Shown here: positions 1 to 14,650 of the stretch, piece by piece
How positions within the stretch are numbered: position 1 is the first letter of the stretch
Layout: every line of letters begins with the position of its first letter
DNA from: Antitrichia curtipendula
Taxonomy: Eukaryota > Streptophyta > Bryopsida > Hypnales > Leucodontaceae
Assembly: GCA_951230915.1 (NCBI GenBank)
Contig: OX579637.1
Coordinates: 19,716,001 to 19,780,000 of the forward strand
Reading direction: 5' to 3'
Length of the DNA stretch: 64,000 bases
The notes under the pieces: model-generated
The model's database searches: none
The model's input: only the letters and a program-made list of their open reading frames with translations
Told to the model about the DNA's origin: nothing
Translations under genes and position numbers: made by a program

Positions 1-3000
1 GTGAAAGGCGTAGTGAAAAAAAATGTGGAAGTTGCAAATATCATGGAGATGAATAATCTCCATGATGAAATTTATTTCATGTTCTTTTTCTATGATTCCC
101 GGCGTGCATATAAAAAATGCAAATGAACTTAGCCCTGTATTTTAGTAAATGACCAATATCCAAAGTCATGAAATTTACACATTAAAGGCGTAGTGAAAAA
201 AAATGTAGAAGTTGCAAATATCATGGAGATGAATAATCTCCATGATGAAATTTAATTCATGCGCATTTTTTATGATTCCCAACGTGCATATAAAAAATGC
301 AAATGAACTTGGGTTTGTATTTTAATAAAGGACTAATATCCAAAGTCATGAAATTTACATGTGAAAGGCGTAGTGAAAAAAAATGTGGAAGTTGCAAATA
401 TCATGGAGATGAATAATCTCCATGATGAAATTTATTTCATGCTCTTTTTCTATGATTCCCGGCGTGCATATAAAAAATGCAAATGAACTTGGCCCTGTAT
501 TTTAGTAAATGACCAATATCCAAAGTCATGAAATTTACACGTTAAAGGCGTAGTGAAAAAAAATGTAGAAGTTGCAAATATCATGGAGATGAATAATCTC
601 CATGATGAAATTTAATTCATGCGCTCTTTTTATGATTCCCGACGTGCATATAAAAAATGCAAATGAACTCGGCCCTGTATTTTAATAAAGGACCTATATC
701 CAAAGTCATGAAATTTACACGTTAAAGGCGTAGTGAAAAAGAATGTGGAAGTTGCAAATATCATGGAGATGAATAATCTCCATGATGAAATTTAATTCAT
801 GCGCTCTATTTATGATTCCCGACGTGCATATAAAAAATGCAAATGAACTTGGCCCTGTATTTTAGTAAATTACCAATATCCAAAGTCATGAAATTTATAC
901 GTTAAAGGCGTAGTGAAAAAAACTGTAGAAGTTGCAAATATCATGGAGATGAATAATCTCCATGATGAAATTTAATTCATGCGCTCTTTTTATGATTCCC
1001 GACGTGCATATAAAAAATGAAAATGAACTCGGCCCTGTATTTTAAGAAAGGACCAATATCGAAAGTCATGAAATTTACACGTTAAAGGCGTAGTGAAAAA
1101 GAACGTGGAAGTTGCAAATATCATGGAGATGAATAATCTCCATGATGAAATTTAACTCATGCGCATTTTTTATGATTCCCGACGTGCATATAAAAAATGC
1201 AGTTGAACTTGGCCCTGTATTTTGGTAAATGACCAATATCCAAAGTCATGAAATTTACACGTCAAAGGCGTACTGAAAAAAAATGAAGAAGTTGCAAATA
1301 TCATGGAGATGAATAATCTCCATGATGAAATTTAATTCATGCGCATTTTTTATGATTCCCGACGTGCATATAGAAAATGCAAATGAACTTGGCCCTGTAT
1401 TTTAATAAATGACCAATAACCGGTCATGAAATTTACACGTTAAAGGCGTAGTGAAAAAAACTGTAGAAGTTGCAAATATCATGGAGATGAATAATCTCCA
1501 TGATGAAATTTAATTCATGCGCTGTTTTTATGATTCCCGACGTGCACATAAAAAATGCAAATGAACTTGGCCCTGTATTTTAGTAAATAACCAATATCCA
1601 AAGCCATGAAATTTACACGTCAAAGGCGTAGTGAAAGAAAATGAAAAGTTGGAAATATCATGGAGATGAATAATCTCCATGATGAAATTTAATTCATGCG
1701 CTCTATTTATGATTCCCGATGTGCATATAAAAAATGAAAATGAACTCGGCCCTGTATTTTAATAAAGGACCAATATCGAAAGTCATGAAATTTACACGTT
1801 AAAGGCGTAGTGAAAAAAAATGTGGAAGTTGCAAATATCATGGAGATGAATAATCTCCATGATGAAATTTAATTCATGCGCATTTTTTATGATTCCCGAC
1901 GTGCATATAAAAAATGCAAATGAACTTGGCCCTGTATTTTAGTAAATGACCAATATCCAAAGTCATGAAATTTACACGTCAAAGGCGTAGTGAAAGAAAA
2001 TGTAAAAGTTGCAAATATCATGGAGATGAATAATCTCCATGATGAAATTTAATTCATGCGCTCTTTTTATGATTCCCGACGTGCATATAAAAAATGAAAA
2101 TGAACTCGGCCCTGTATTTTAAGAAAGGACCAGTATCGAAAGTCATGAAATTTACACGTTAAAGGCGTAGTGAAAAAAACTGTAGAAGTTGCAAATATCA
2201 TGGAGATGAATAATCTCCATGATGAAATTTAATTCATGCGCTCTTTTTATGATTCCCGACGTGCATATAAAAAATGCAAATGAACTTGGCCCTGTATTTT
2301 AGTAAATGACCAATATCCAAAGTCATGAAATTTACACGTTAAAGGCGTAGTGAAAGAAAATGAAAAGTTGGAAATATCATGGAGATGAATAATCTCCATG
2401 ATGAAATTTAATTCATGCGCTCTTTTTATGATTCCCGACGTGCATATAAAAAATGCAAATGAACTTGGCCCTGTATTTTAGTAAATGACCAATATCCAAA
2501 GTCATGAAATTTACACGTTAAAGGCGTAGTGAAAAAAACTGTAGAAGTTGCAAATATCATGGAGATGAATAATCTCCATGATGAAATTTAATTCATGCGC
2601 TCTATTTATGATTCCCGACGTGCATATAAAAAATGCAAATGAACTTGGCCCTGTATTTTAGTAAATGACCAATATCCGAAGTCATGAAATTTACACGTAA
2701 AAGGCGTAGTGAAAAAAACTGTAGAAGTTGCAAATATCATGGAGATGAATAATCTCCATGATGAAATTTAATTCATGCGCTCTTTTTATGATTCCCGACG
2801 TGCATATAAAAAATGAAAATGAACTCGGCCCTGTATTTTAATAAAGGACCAATATCGAAAGTCATGAAATTTACACGTTAAAGGCGTAGTGAAAAAAACT
2901 GTAGAAGTTGCAAATATCATGGAGATGAATAATCTCCATGATGACATTTAATTCATGCGCTGTTTTTATGATTCCCGACGTGCATATAAAAAATGCAAAT

Positions 3001-6000
3001 GAACTTGGCCCTGTATTTTAGTAAATAACCAATATCCAAAGCCATGAAATTTACACGTCAAAGGCGTAGTGAAAGAAAATGAAAAGTTGCAAATATCATG
3101 GAGATGAATAATCTCCATGATGAAATTTAATTCATGCGCTCTATTTATGATTCCCGACGTGCATATAAAAAATGAAAATGAACTCGGCCCTGTATTTTAA
3201 TAAAGGACCAATATCGAAAGTCATGAAATTTACACGTTAAAGGCGTAGTGAAAAAGAATGTGGAAGTTGCAAATATCATGGAGATGAATAATCTCCATGA
3301 TGAACTTTAATTCATGCGCTATTTTTATGATTCCCGACGTGCATATAAAAAATGCAAATGAACCTGGCCCTGTATTTTAGTAAATGACCAATATCCAAAG
3401 TCATGAAATTTACACGTTAAAGGCGTAGTGAAAAAAACTGTAGAAGTTGCAAATATCATGGAGATGAATAATCTCCATGATGAAATTTAATTCATGCGCT
3501 CTATTTATGATTCCCGACGTGCATATAAAAAATGCAAATGAACTTGGCCCTGTATTTTAGTAAATGACCAATATCCAAAGTCATGAAATTTACACGTTAA
3601 AGGCGTAGTGAAAAAAACTGTAGAAGTTGCAAATATCATGGAGATGAATAATCTCCATGATGAAATTTAATTCATGCGCTCTTTTTATGATTCCCGACGT
3701 GCATATAAAAAATGCAAATGAACTTGGCCCTGTATTTTAGTAAATGACCAATATCCAAAGTCATGAAATTTACACGTTAAAGGCGTAGTGAAAAAAACTG
3801 TAGAAGTTGCAAATATCATGGAGATGAATAATCTCCATGATGAAATTTAATTCATGCGCTCTATTTATGATTCCCGACGTGCATAGAAAAAATGCAAATG
3901 AACTTGGCCCTGTATTTTAGTAAATGACCAATATCCAAAGTCATGAAATTTACACGTTAAAGGCGTAGTGAAAAAAACTGTAGAAGTTGCAAATATCATG
4001 GAGATGAATAATCTCCATGATGAAATTTAATTCATGCGCTCTTTTTATGATTCCCGACGTGCATATAAAAAATGAAAATGAACTCGGCCCTGTATTTTAA
4101 TAAAGGACCAATATCGAAAGTCATGAAATTTACACGTTAAAGGCGTAGTGAAAAAAACTGTAGAAGTTGCAAATATCATGGAGATGAATAATCTCCATGA
4201 TGACATTTAATTCATGCGCTGTTTTTATGATTCCCGACGTGCATATAAAAAATGCAAATGAACTTGGCCCTGTATTTTAGTAAATAACCAATATCCAAAG
4301 CCATGAAATTTACACGTCAAAGGCGTAGTGAAAGAAAATGAAAAGTTGCAAATATCATGGAGATGAATAATCTCCATGATGAAATTTAATTCATGCGCTC
4401 TATTTATGATTCCCGACGTGCATATAAAAAATGAAAATGAACTCGGCCCTGTATTTTAATAAAGGACCAATATCGAAAGTCATGAAATTTACACGTTAAA
4501 GGCGTAGTGAAAAAGAATGTGGAAGTTGCAAATATCATGGAGATGAATAATCTCCATGATGAACTTTAATTCATGCGCTATTTTTATGATTCCCGACGTG
4601 CATATAAAAAATGCAAATGAACCTGGCCCTGTATTTTAGTAAATGACCAATATCCAAAGTCATGAAATTTACACGTTAAAGGCGTAGTGAAAAAAACTGT
4701 AGAAGTTGCAAATATCATGGAGATGAATAATCTCCATGATGAAATTTAATTCATGCGCTCTATTTATGATTCCCGACGTGCATATAAAAAATGCAAATGA
4801 ACTTGGCCCTGTATTTTAGTAAATGACCAATATCCAAAGTCATGAAATTTACACGTTAAAGGCGTAGTGAAAAAAACTGTAGAAGTTGCAAATATCATGG
4901 AGATGAATAATCTCCATGATGAAATTTAATTCATGCGCTATTTTTATGATTCCCGACGTGCATATAAAAAATGCAAATGAACTTGGCCCTGTATTTTAGT
5001 AAATGACCAATATCCAAAGTCATGAAATTTACACGTTAAAGGCGTAGTGAAAAAAACTGTAGAAGTTGCAAATATCATGGAGATGAATAATCTCCATGAT
5101 GAAATTTAATTCATGCGCTGTTTTTATGATTCCCGACGTGCACATAAAAAATGCAAATGAACTTGGCCCTGTATTTTAGTAAATAACCAATATCCAAAGC
5201 CATGAAATTTACACGTCAAAGGCGTAGTGAAAGAAAATGAAAAGTTGGAAATATCATGGAGATGAATAATCTCCATGATGAAATTTAATTCATGCGCTCT
5301 ATTTATGATTCCCGATGTGCATATAAAAAATGAAAATGAACTCGGCCCTGTATTTTAATAAAGGACCAATATCGAAAGTCATGAAATTTACACGTTAAAG
5401 GCGTAGCGAAAGAAAATGTAAAAGTTGCAAATATCATGGAGATGAATAATCTCCATGATGAAATTTAATTCATGCGCATTTTTTATGATTCCCGACGTGC
5501 ATATAAAAAATGCAAATGAACTTGGCCCTGTATTTTAGTAAATGACCAATATCCAAAGTCATGAAATTTACACGTCAAAGGCGTAGTGAAAGAAAATGTA
5601 AAAGTTGCAAATATCATGGAGATGAATAATCTCCATGATGAAATTTAATTCATGCGTTCTTTTTATGATTCCCGACGTGCATATAAAAAATGAAAATGAA
5701 CTCGGCCCTGTATTTTAAGAAAGGACCAATATCGAAAGTCATGAAATTTACACGTTAAAGGCGTAGTGAAAAAGAACGTGGAAGTTGCAAATATCATGGA
5801 GATGAATAATCTCCATGATGAAATTTAATTCATGCGCTCTATTTATGATTCCCGACGTGCATATAAAAAATGCAAATGAACCTGGCCCTGTATTTTAGTA
5901 AATGACCAATATCCAAAGTCATGAAATTTACACGTTAAAGGCGTAGTGAAAAAAACTGTAGAAGTTGCAAATATCATGGAGATGAATAATCTCCATGATG

Positions 6001-9000
6001 AAATTTAATTCATGCGCTCTTTTTATGATTCCCGACGTGCATATAAAAAATGCAAATGAACTTGGCCCTGTATTTTAGTAAATGACCAATATCCGAAGTC
6101 ATGAAATTTACACGTTAAAGGCGTAGTGAAAAAAACTGTAGAAGTTGCAAATATCATGGAGATGAATAATCTCCATGATGACATTTAATTCATGCGCTGT
6201 TTTTATGATTCCCGACGTGCATATAAAAAATGCAAATGAACTTGGCCCTGTATTTTAGTAAATAACCAATATCCAAAGCCATGAAATTTACACGTCAAAG
6301 GCGTAGTGAAAGAAAATGAAAAGTTGGAAATATCATGGAGATGAATAATCTCCATGATGAAATTTAATTCATGCGCTCTATTTATGATTCCCGACGTGCA
6401 TATAAAAAATGAAAATGAACTCGGCCCTGTATTTTAATAAAGGACCAATATCGAAAGTCATGAAATTTACACGTTAAAGGCGTAGTGAAAAAGAATGTGG
6501 AAGTTGCAAATATCATGGAGATGAATAATCTCCATGATGAACTTTAATTCATGCGCTATTTTTATGATTCCCGACGTGCATATAAAAAATGCAAATGAAC
6601 CTGGCCCTGTATTTTAGTAAATGACCAATATCCAAAGTCATGAAATTTACACGTTAAAGGCGTAGTGAAAAAAACTGTAGAAGTTGCAAATATCATGGAG
6701 ATGAATAATCTCCATGATGAAATTTAATTCATGCGCTCTATTTATGATTCCCGACGTGCATATAAAAAATGCAAATGAACTTGGCCCTGTATTTTAGTAA
6801 ATGACCAATATCCAAAGTCATGAAATTTACACGTTAAAGGCGTAGTGAAAAAAACTGTAGAAGTTGCAAATATCATGGAGATGAATAATCTCCATGATGA
6901 AATTTAATTCATGCGCTATTTTTATGATTCCCGACGTGCATATAAAAAATGCAAATGAACTTGGCCCTGTATTTTAGTAAATGACCAATATCCAAAGTCA
7001 TGAAATTTACACGTTAAAGGCGTAGTGAAAAAAACTGTAGAAGTTGCAAATATCATGGAGATGAATAATCTCCATGATGAAATTTAATTCATGCGCTGTT
7101 TTTATGATTCCCGACGTGCACATAAAAAATGCAAATGAACTTGGCCCTGTATTTTAGTAAATAACCAATATCCAAAGCCATGAAATTTACACGTCAAAGG
7201 CGTAGTGAAAGAAAATGAAAAGTTGGAAATATCATGGAGATGAATAATCTCCATGATGAAATTTAATTCATGCGCTCTATTTATGATTCCCGATGTGCAT
7301 ATAAAAAATGAAAATGAACTCGGCCCTGTATTTTAATAAAGGACCAATATCGAAAGTCATGAAATTTACACGTTAAAGGCGTAGCGAAAGAAAATGTAAA
7401 AGTTGCAAATATCATGGAGATGAATAATCTCCATGATGAAATTTAATTCATGCGCATTTTTTATGATTCCCGACGTGCATATAAAAAATGCAAATGAACT
7501 TGGCCCTGTATTTTAGTAAATGACCAATATCCAAAGTCATGAAATTTACACGTCAAAGGCGTAGTGAAAGAAAATGTAAAAGTTGCAAATATCATGGAGA
7601 TGAATAATCTCCATGATGAAATTTAATTCATGCGTTCTTTTTATGATTCCCGACGTGCATATAAAAAATGAAAATGAACTCGGCCCTGTATTTTAAGAAA
7701 GGACCAATATCGAAAGTCATGAAATTTACACGTTAAAGGCGTAGTGAAAAAGAACGTGGAAGTTGCAAATATCATGGAGATGAATAATCTCCATGATGAA
7801 ATTTAATTCATGCGCTCTATTTATGATTCCCGACGTGCATATAAAAAATGCAAATGAACTTGGCCCTGTATTTTAGTAAATGACCAATATCCAAAGTCAT
7901 GAAATTTACACGTTAAAGGCGTAGTGAAAAAAACTGTAGAAGTTGCAAATATCATGGAGATGAATAATCTCCATGATGAAATTTAATTCATGCGCTCTTT
8001 TTATGATTCCCGACGTGCATATAAAAAATGCAAATGAACTTGGCCCTGTATTTTAGTAAATGACCAATATCCGAAGTCATGAAATTTACACGTTAAAGGC
8101 GTAGTGAAAAAAACTGTAGAAGTTGCAAATATCATGGAGATGAATAATCTCCATGATGAAATTTAATTCATGCGCTATTTTTATGATTCCCGACGTGCAT
8201 ATAAAAAATGAAAATGAACTCGGCCCTGTATTTTAATAAAGGACCAATATCGAAAGTCATGAAATTTACACGTTAAAGGCGTAGTGAAAGAAAATGTAAA
8301 AGTTGCAAATATCATGGAGATGAATAATCTCCATGATGAAATTTAATTCATGCGCATTTTTTATGATTCCCGACGTGCATATAAAAAATGCAAATGAACT
8401 TGGCCTTGTATTTTAGTAAATGTCCAATATCCAAAGTCATGAAATTTACACGTCAAAGGCGTAGTGAAAGAAAATGTAAAAGTTGCAAATATCATGGAGA
8501 TGAATAATCTCCATGATGAAATTTAATTCATGCGCTATTTTTATGATTCCCGACGTGCATATAAAAAATGAAAATGAACTCGGCCCTGTATTTTAAGAAA
8601 GGACCAATATCGAAAGTCATGAAATTTACACGTTAAAGGCGTAGTGAAAAAGAACGTGGAAGTTGCAAATATCATGGAGATGAATAATCTCCATGATGAA
8701 ATTTAATTCATGCGCTCTATTTATGATTCCCGACGTGCATATAAAAAATGCAAATGAACTTGGCCCTGTATTTTAGTAAATGACCAATATCCAAAGTCAT
8801 GAAATTTACACGTTAAAGGCGTAGTGAAAAAAACTGTAGAAGTTGCAAATATCATGGAGATGAATAATCTCCATGATGAAATTTAATTCATGCGCTCTTT
8901 TTATGATTCCCGACGTGCATAGAAAAAATGCAAATGAACTTGGCCCTGTATTTTAGTAAATGACCAATATCCAAAGTCATGAAATTTACACGTTAAAGGC

Positions 9001-12000
9001 GTAGTGAAAAAAACTGTAGAAGTTGCAAATATCATGGAGATGAATAATCTCCATGATGAAATTTAATTCATGCGCTCTATTTATGATTCCCGACGTGCAT
9101 ATAAAAAATGCAAATGAACTTGGCCCTGTATTTTAGTAAATGACCAATATCCAAAGTCATGAAATTTACACGTAAAAGGCGTAGTGAAAAAAACTGTAGA
9201 AGTTGCAAATATCATGGAGATGAATAATCTCCATGATGAAATTTAATTCATGCGCTCTTTTTATGATTCCCGACGTGCATAGAAAAAATGCAAATGAACT
9301 TGGCCCTGTATTTTAATAAAGGACCAATATCTAAAGTCATGAAATTTACGCGTTAAAGGCGTAGTGAAAAAGAACGTGGAAGTTGCAAATATCATGGAGA
9401 TGAATAATCTCCATGATGAAATTTAATTCATGCGCATTTTTTATGATTCCCGACGTGCATATAAAAAATGCAAATGAACTTGGCCCTGTATTTTAATAAA
9501 GGACCAATATCTAAAGTCATGAAATTTACACGTTAAAGGCGTAGTGAAAAAGAATGTGGAAGTTGCAAATATCATGGAGGTGAATAATCTCCATGATGAA
9601 CTTTAATTCATGCGCTATTTTTATGATTCCCGACGTGCATATAAAAAATGCAAATGAACTTGGCCCTGTATTTTAGTAAATGTCCAATATCCAAAGTCAT
9701 GAAATTTACACGTCAAAGGCGTAGTGAAAGAAAATGTAAAAGTTGCAAATATCATGGAGATGAATAATCTCCATGATGAAATTTAATTCATGCGCTGTTT
9801 TTATGATTCCCGACGTGCATATAAAAAATGCAAATGAACTTGGCCCTGTATTTTAGTAAATGACCAATATCCAAAGTCATGAAATTTACACGTTAAAGGC
9901 GTAGTGAAAAAAAATGTAGAAGTTGCAAATATCATGGAGATGAATAATCTCCATGATGAAATTTAATTCATGCGCTCTATTTATGATTCCCGACGTGCAT
10001 ATAAAAAATGCAAATGAACTTGGCCCTGTATTTTAGTAAATGACCAATATCCAAAGTCATGAAATTTACACGTTAAAGGCGTAGTGAAAAAAACTGTAGA
10101 AGTTGCAAATATCATGGAGATGAATAATCTCCATGATGAAATTTAATTCATGCGCTCTTTTTATGATTCCCGACGTGCATATAAAAAATGCAAATGAACT
10201 TGGCCCTGTATTTTAGTAAATGACCAATATCCAAAGTCATGAAATTTACACGTTAAAGGCGTAGTGAAAAAAACTGTAGAAGTTGCAAATATCATGGAGA
10301 TGAATAATCTCCATGATGAAATTTAATTCATGCGCTCTATTTATGATTCCCGACGTGCATATAAAAAATGCAAATGAACTTGGCCCTGTATTTTAGTAAA
10401 TGACCAATATCCAAAGTCATGAAATTTACACGTTAAAGGCGTAGTGAATAAAACTGTAGAAGTTGCAAATATCATGGAGATGAATAATCTCCATGATGAA
10501 ATTTAATTCATGCGCTCTTTTTATGATTCCCGACGTGCATAGAAAAAATGCAAATGAACTTGGCCCTGTATTTTAATAAAGGACCAATATCTAAAGTCAT
10601 GAAATTTACGCGTTAAAGGCGTAGTGAAAAAGAACGTGGAAGTTGCAAATATCATGGAGATGAATAATCTCCATGATGAAATTTAATTCATGCGCATTTT
10701 TTATGATTCCCGACGTGCATATAAAAAATGCAAATGAACTTGGCCCTGTATTTTAGTAAATGTCCAATATCCAAAGTCATGAAATTTACACGTTAAAGGC
10801 GTAGTGAAAAAAACTGTAGAAGTTGCAAATATCATGGAGATGAATAATCTCCATGATGAACTTTAATTCATGCGCTATTTTTATGATTCCCGACGTGCAT
10901 ATAAAAAATGCAAATGAACTTGGCCCTGTATTTTAGTAAATGTCCAATATCCAAAGTCATGAAATTTACACGTCAAAGGCGTAGTGAAAGAAAATGTAAA
11001 AGTTGCAAATATCATGGAGATGAATAATCTCCATGATGAAATTTAATTCATGCGCTGTTTTTATGATTCCCGACGTGCATATAAAAAATGAAAATGAACT
11101 CGGCCCTGTATTTTAAGAAAGGACCAATATCGAAAGTCATGAAATTTACACGTTAAAGGCGTAGTGAAAAAGAACGTGGAAGTTGCAAATATCATGGAGA
11201 TGAATAATCTCCATGATGAAATTTAATTCATGCGCTCTATTTATGATTCCCGACGTGCATATAAAAAATGCAAATGAACTTGGCCCTGTATTTTAGTAAA
11301 TGACCAATATCCAAAGTCATGAAATTTACACGTTAAAGGCGTAGTGAAAAAAACTGTAGAAGTTGCAAATATCATGGAGATGAATAATCTCCATGATGAA
11401 ATTTAATTCATGCGCTCTTTTTATGATTCCCGACGTGCATATAAAAAATGCAAATGAACTTGGCCCTGTATTTTAGTAAATGACCAATATCCAAAGTCAT
11501 GAAATTTACACGTTAAAGGCGTAGTGAAAAAAACTGTAGAAGTTGCAAATATCATGGAGATGAATAATCTCCATGATGAAATTTAATTCATGCGCTGTTT
11601 TTATGATTCCCGACGTGCATATAAAAAATGCAAATGAACTTGGCCCTGTATTTTAGTAAATGACCAATATCCAAAGTCATGAAATTTACACGTTAAAGGC
11701 GTAGTGAAAAAAAATGTAGAAGTTGCAAATATCATGGAGATGAATAATCTCCATGATGAAATTTAATTCATGCGCTCTATTTATGATTCCCGACGTGCAT
11801 ATAAAAAATGCAAATGAACTTGGCCCTGTATTTTAGTAAATGACCAATATCCAAAGTCATGAAATTTACACGTTAAAGGCGTAGTGAAAAAAACTGTAGA
11901 AGTTGCAAATATCATGGAGATGAATAATCTCCATGATGAAATTTAATTCATGCGCTGTTTTTATGATTCCCGACGTGCATATAAAAAATGCAAATGAACT

Positions 12001-14650
12001 TGGCCCTGTATTTTAGTAAATGACCAATATCCAAAGTCATGAAATTTACACGTTAAAGGCGTAGTGAAAAAAACTGTAGAAGTTGCAAATATCATGGAGA
12101 TGAATAATCTCCATGATGAAATTTAATTCATGCGCTCTATTTATGATTCCCGACGTGCATATAAAAAATGCAAATGAACTTGGCCCTGTATTTTAGTAAA
12201 TGACCAATATCCAAAGTCATGAAATTTACACGTTAAAGGCGTAGTGAAAAAAACTGTAGAAGTTGCAAATATCATGGAGATGAATAATCTCCATGATGAA
12301 ATTTAATTCATGCGCTCTTTTTATGATTCCCGACGTGCATAGAAAAAATGCAAATGAACTTGGCCCTGTATTTTAATAAAGGACCAATATCTAAAGTCAT
12401 GAAATTTACGCGTTAAAGGCGTAGTGAAAAAGAACGTGGGAGTTGCAAATATCATGGAGATGAATAATCTCCATGATGAAATTTAATTCATGCGCATTTT
12501 TTATGATTCCCGACGTGCATATAAAAAATGCAAATGAACTTGGCCCTGTATTTTAGTAAATGTCCAATATCCAAAGTCATGAAATTTACACGTTAAAGGC
12601 GTAGTGAAAAAAACTGTAGAAGTTGCAAATATCATGGAGATGAATAATCTCCATGATGAACTTTAATTCATGCGCTATTTTTATGATTCCCGACGTGCAT
12701 ATAAAAAATGCAAATGAACTTGGCCCTGTATTTTAGTAAATGTCCAATATCCAAAGTCATGAAATTTACACGTCAAAGGCGTAGTGAAAGAAAATGTAAA
12801 AGTTGCAAATATCATGGAGATGAATAATCTCCATGATGAAATTTAATTCATGCGCTGTTTTTATGATTCCCGACGTGCATATAAAAAATGAAAATGAACT
12901 CGGCCCTGTATTTTAAGAAAGGACCAATATCGAAAGTCATGAAATTTACACGTTAAAGGCGTAGTGAAAAAGAACGTGGAAGTTGCAAATATCATGGAGA
13001 TGAATAATCTCCATGATGAAATTTAATTCATGCGCTCTATTTATGATTCCCGACGTGCATATAAAAAATGCAAATGAACTTGGCCCTGTATTTTAGTAAA
13101 TGACCAATATCCAAAGTCATGAAATTTACACGTTAAAGGCGTAGTGAAAAAAACTGTAGAAGTTGCAAATATCATGGAGATGAATAATCTCCATGATGAA
13201 ATTTAATTCATGCGCTCTTTTTATGATTCCCGACGTGCATATAAAAAATGCAAATGAACTTGGCCCTGTATTTTAGTAAATGACCAATATCCAAAGTCAT
13301 GAAATTTACACGTTAAAGGCGTAGTGAAAAAAACTGTAGAAGTTGCAAATATCATGGAGATGAATAATCTCCATGATGAAATTTAATTCATGCGCTCTAT
13401 TTATGATTCCCGACGTGCATAGAAAAAATGCAAATGAACTTGGCCCTGTATTTTAATAAAGGACCAATATCTAAAGTCATGAAATTTACGCGTTAAAGGC
13501 GTAGTGAAAAAGAACGTGGAAGTTGCAAATATCATGGAGATGAATAATCTCCATGATGAAATTTAATTCATGCGCATTTTTTATGATTCCCGACGTGCAT
13601 ATAAAAAATGCAAATGAACTTGGCCCTGTATTTTAGTAAATGACCAATATCCAAAGTCATGAAATTTACACGTTAAAGGCGTAGTGAAAAAAACTGTAGA
13701 AGTTGCAAATATCATGGAGATGAATAATCTCCATGATGAACTTTAATTCATGCGCTCTTTTTATGATTCCCGACGTGCATATAAAAAATGAAAATGAACT
13801 CGGCCCTGTATTTTAATAAAGGACCAATATCTAAAGTCATGAAATTTACACGCTAAAGGCGTAGTGAAAAAGAATGTGGAAGTTGCAAATATCATGGAGA
13901 TGAATAATCTCCATGATGAACTTTAATTCATGCGCTATTTTTATGATTCCCGACGTGCATATAACAAATGCAAATGAACTTGGCCCTGTATTTTAGTAAA
14001 TGACCAATATCCAAAGTCATGAAATTTACACGTTAAAGGCGTAGTGAAAAAAAATGTGGAAATTGCAAATATCATGGAGATGAATAATCTCCATGATGAA
14101 CTTTAATTCATGCGCTATTTTTATGATTCCCGACGTGCATATAAAAAATGCAAATGAACTTGGCCCTGTATTTTAGTAAATGACCAATATCCAAAGTCAT
14201 GAAATTTACACGTTAAAGGCGTAGTGAAAAAAACTGTAGACGTTGCAAATATCATGGAGATGAATAATCTCCATGATGAAATTTAATTCATGCGCTGTTT
14301 TTATGATTCCCGACGTGCATATAAAAAATGCAAATGAACTTGGCCCTGTATTTTAGTAAATGACCAATATCCAAAGTCATGAAATTTACACGTTAAAGGC
14401 GTAGTGAAAAAAACTGTAGACGTTGCAAATATCATGGAGATGAATAATCTTTGATGAAATTTATTTCATGCGCCTTTTTATGATTTCCGACGTGCATATA
14501 AAAAATGCGAATGAACTTGGCCTTGTATTTTAATAAATGACCAATATCCAAAGTCATGAAATTTACATGTTAAAGGCGTAGTGATAAAAAATGTAGAAGT
14601 TGCAAATATCATGGAGATGGCGAATCTTTGATGAAATTTAATGCATGCGC
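1..14650 (+). repeat. Satellite I: 180-bp tandem array, about 80 monomers
   Basis: The sequence repeats with a strict 180-bp period from base 1, for example the block beginning GAAAGGCGTAGTGAAAA recurs at about 3, 183 and 363. A few monomers are 177-179 bp (near 1,430, 1,640, 2,360, 3,080, 4,340, 5,240, 6,320 and 7,220). The array runs off the left edge. Monomers are mostly more than 90 percent alike by eye. Nearly all contain a perfect inverted repeat with 11-bp arms ATCATGGAGAT and ATCTCCATGAT around the 5-nt loop GAATA (bases 40-66 in the first copy). Shared variants mark multi-monomer higher-order blocks. The last copies (14,400-14,650) have lost half of the dyad. A nucleosome-sized unit with dyad symmetry is typical of plant centromeric satellites, but centromere function is not shown. 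No coding potential is seen. Confidence 0.98.

Noticed and set aside
1..14650. CRISPR-like array
   Set aside because: The repeat unit is 180 bp with no unique spacers, in a eukaryotic setting; it is a satellite.
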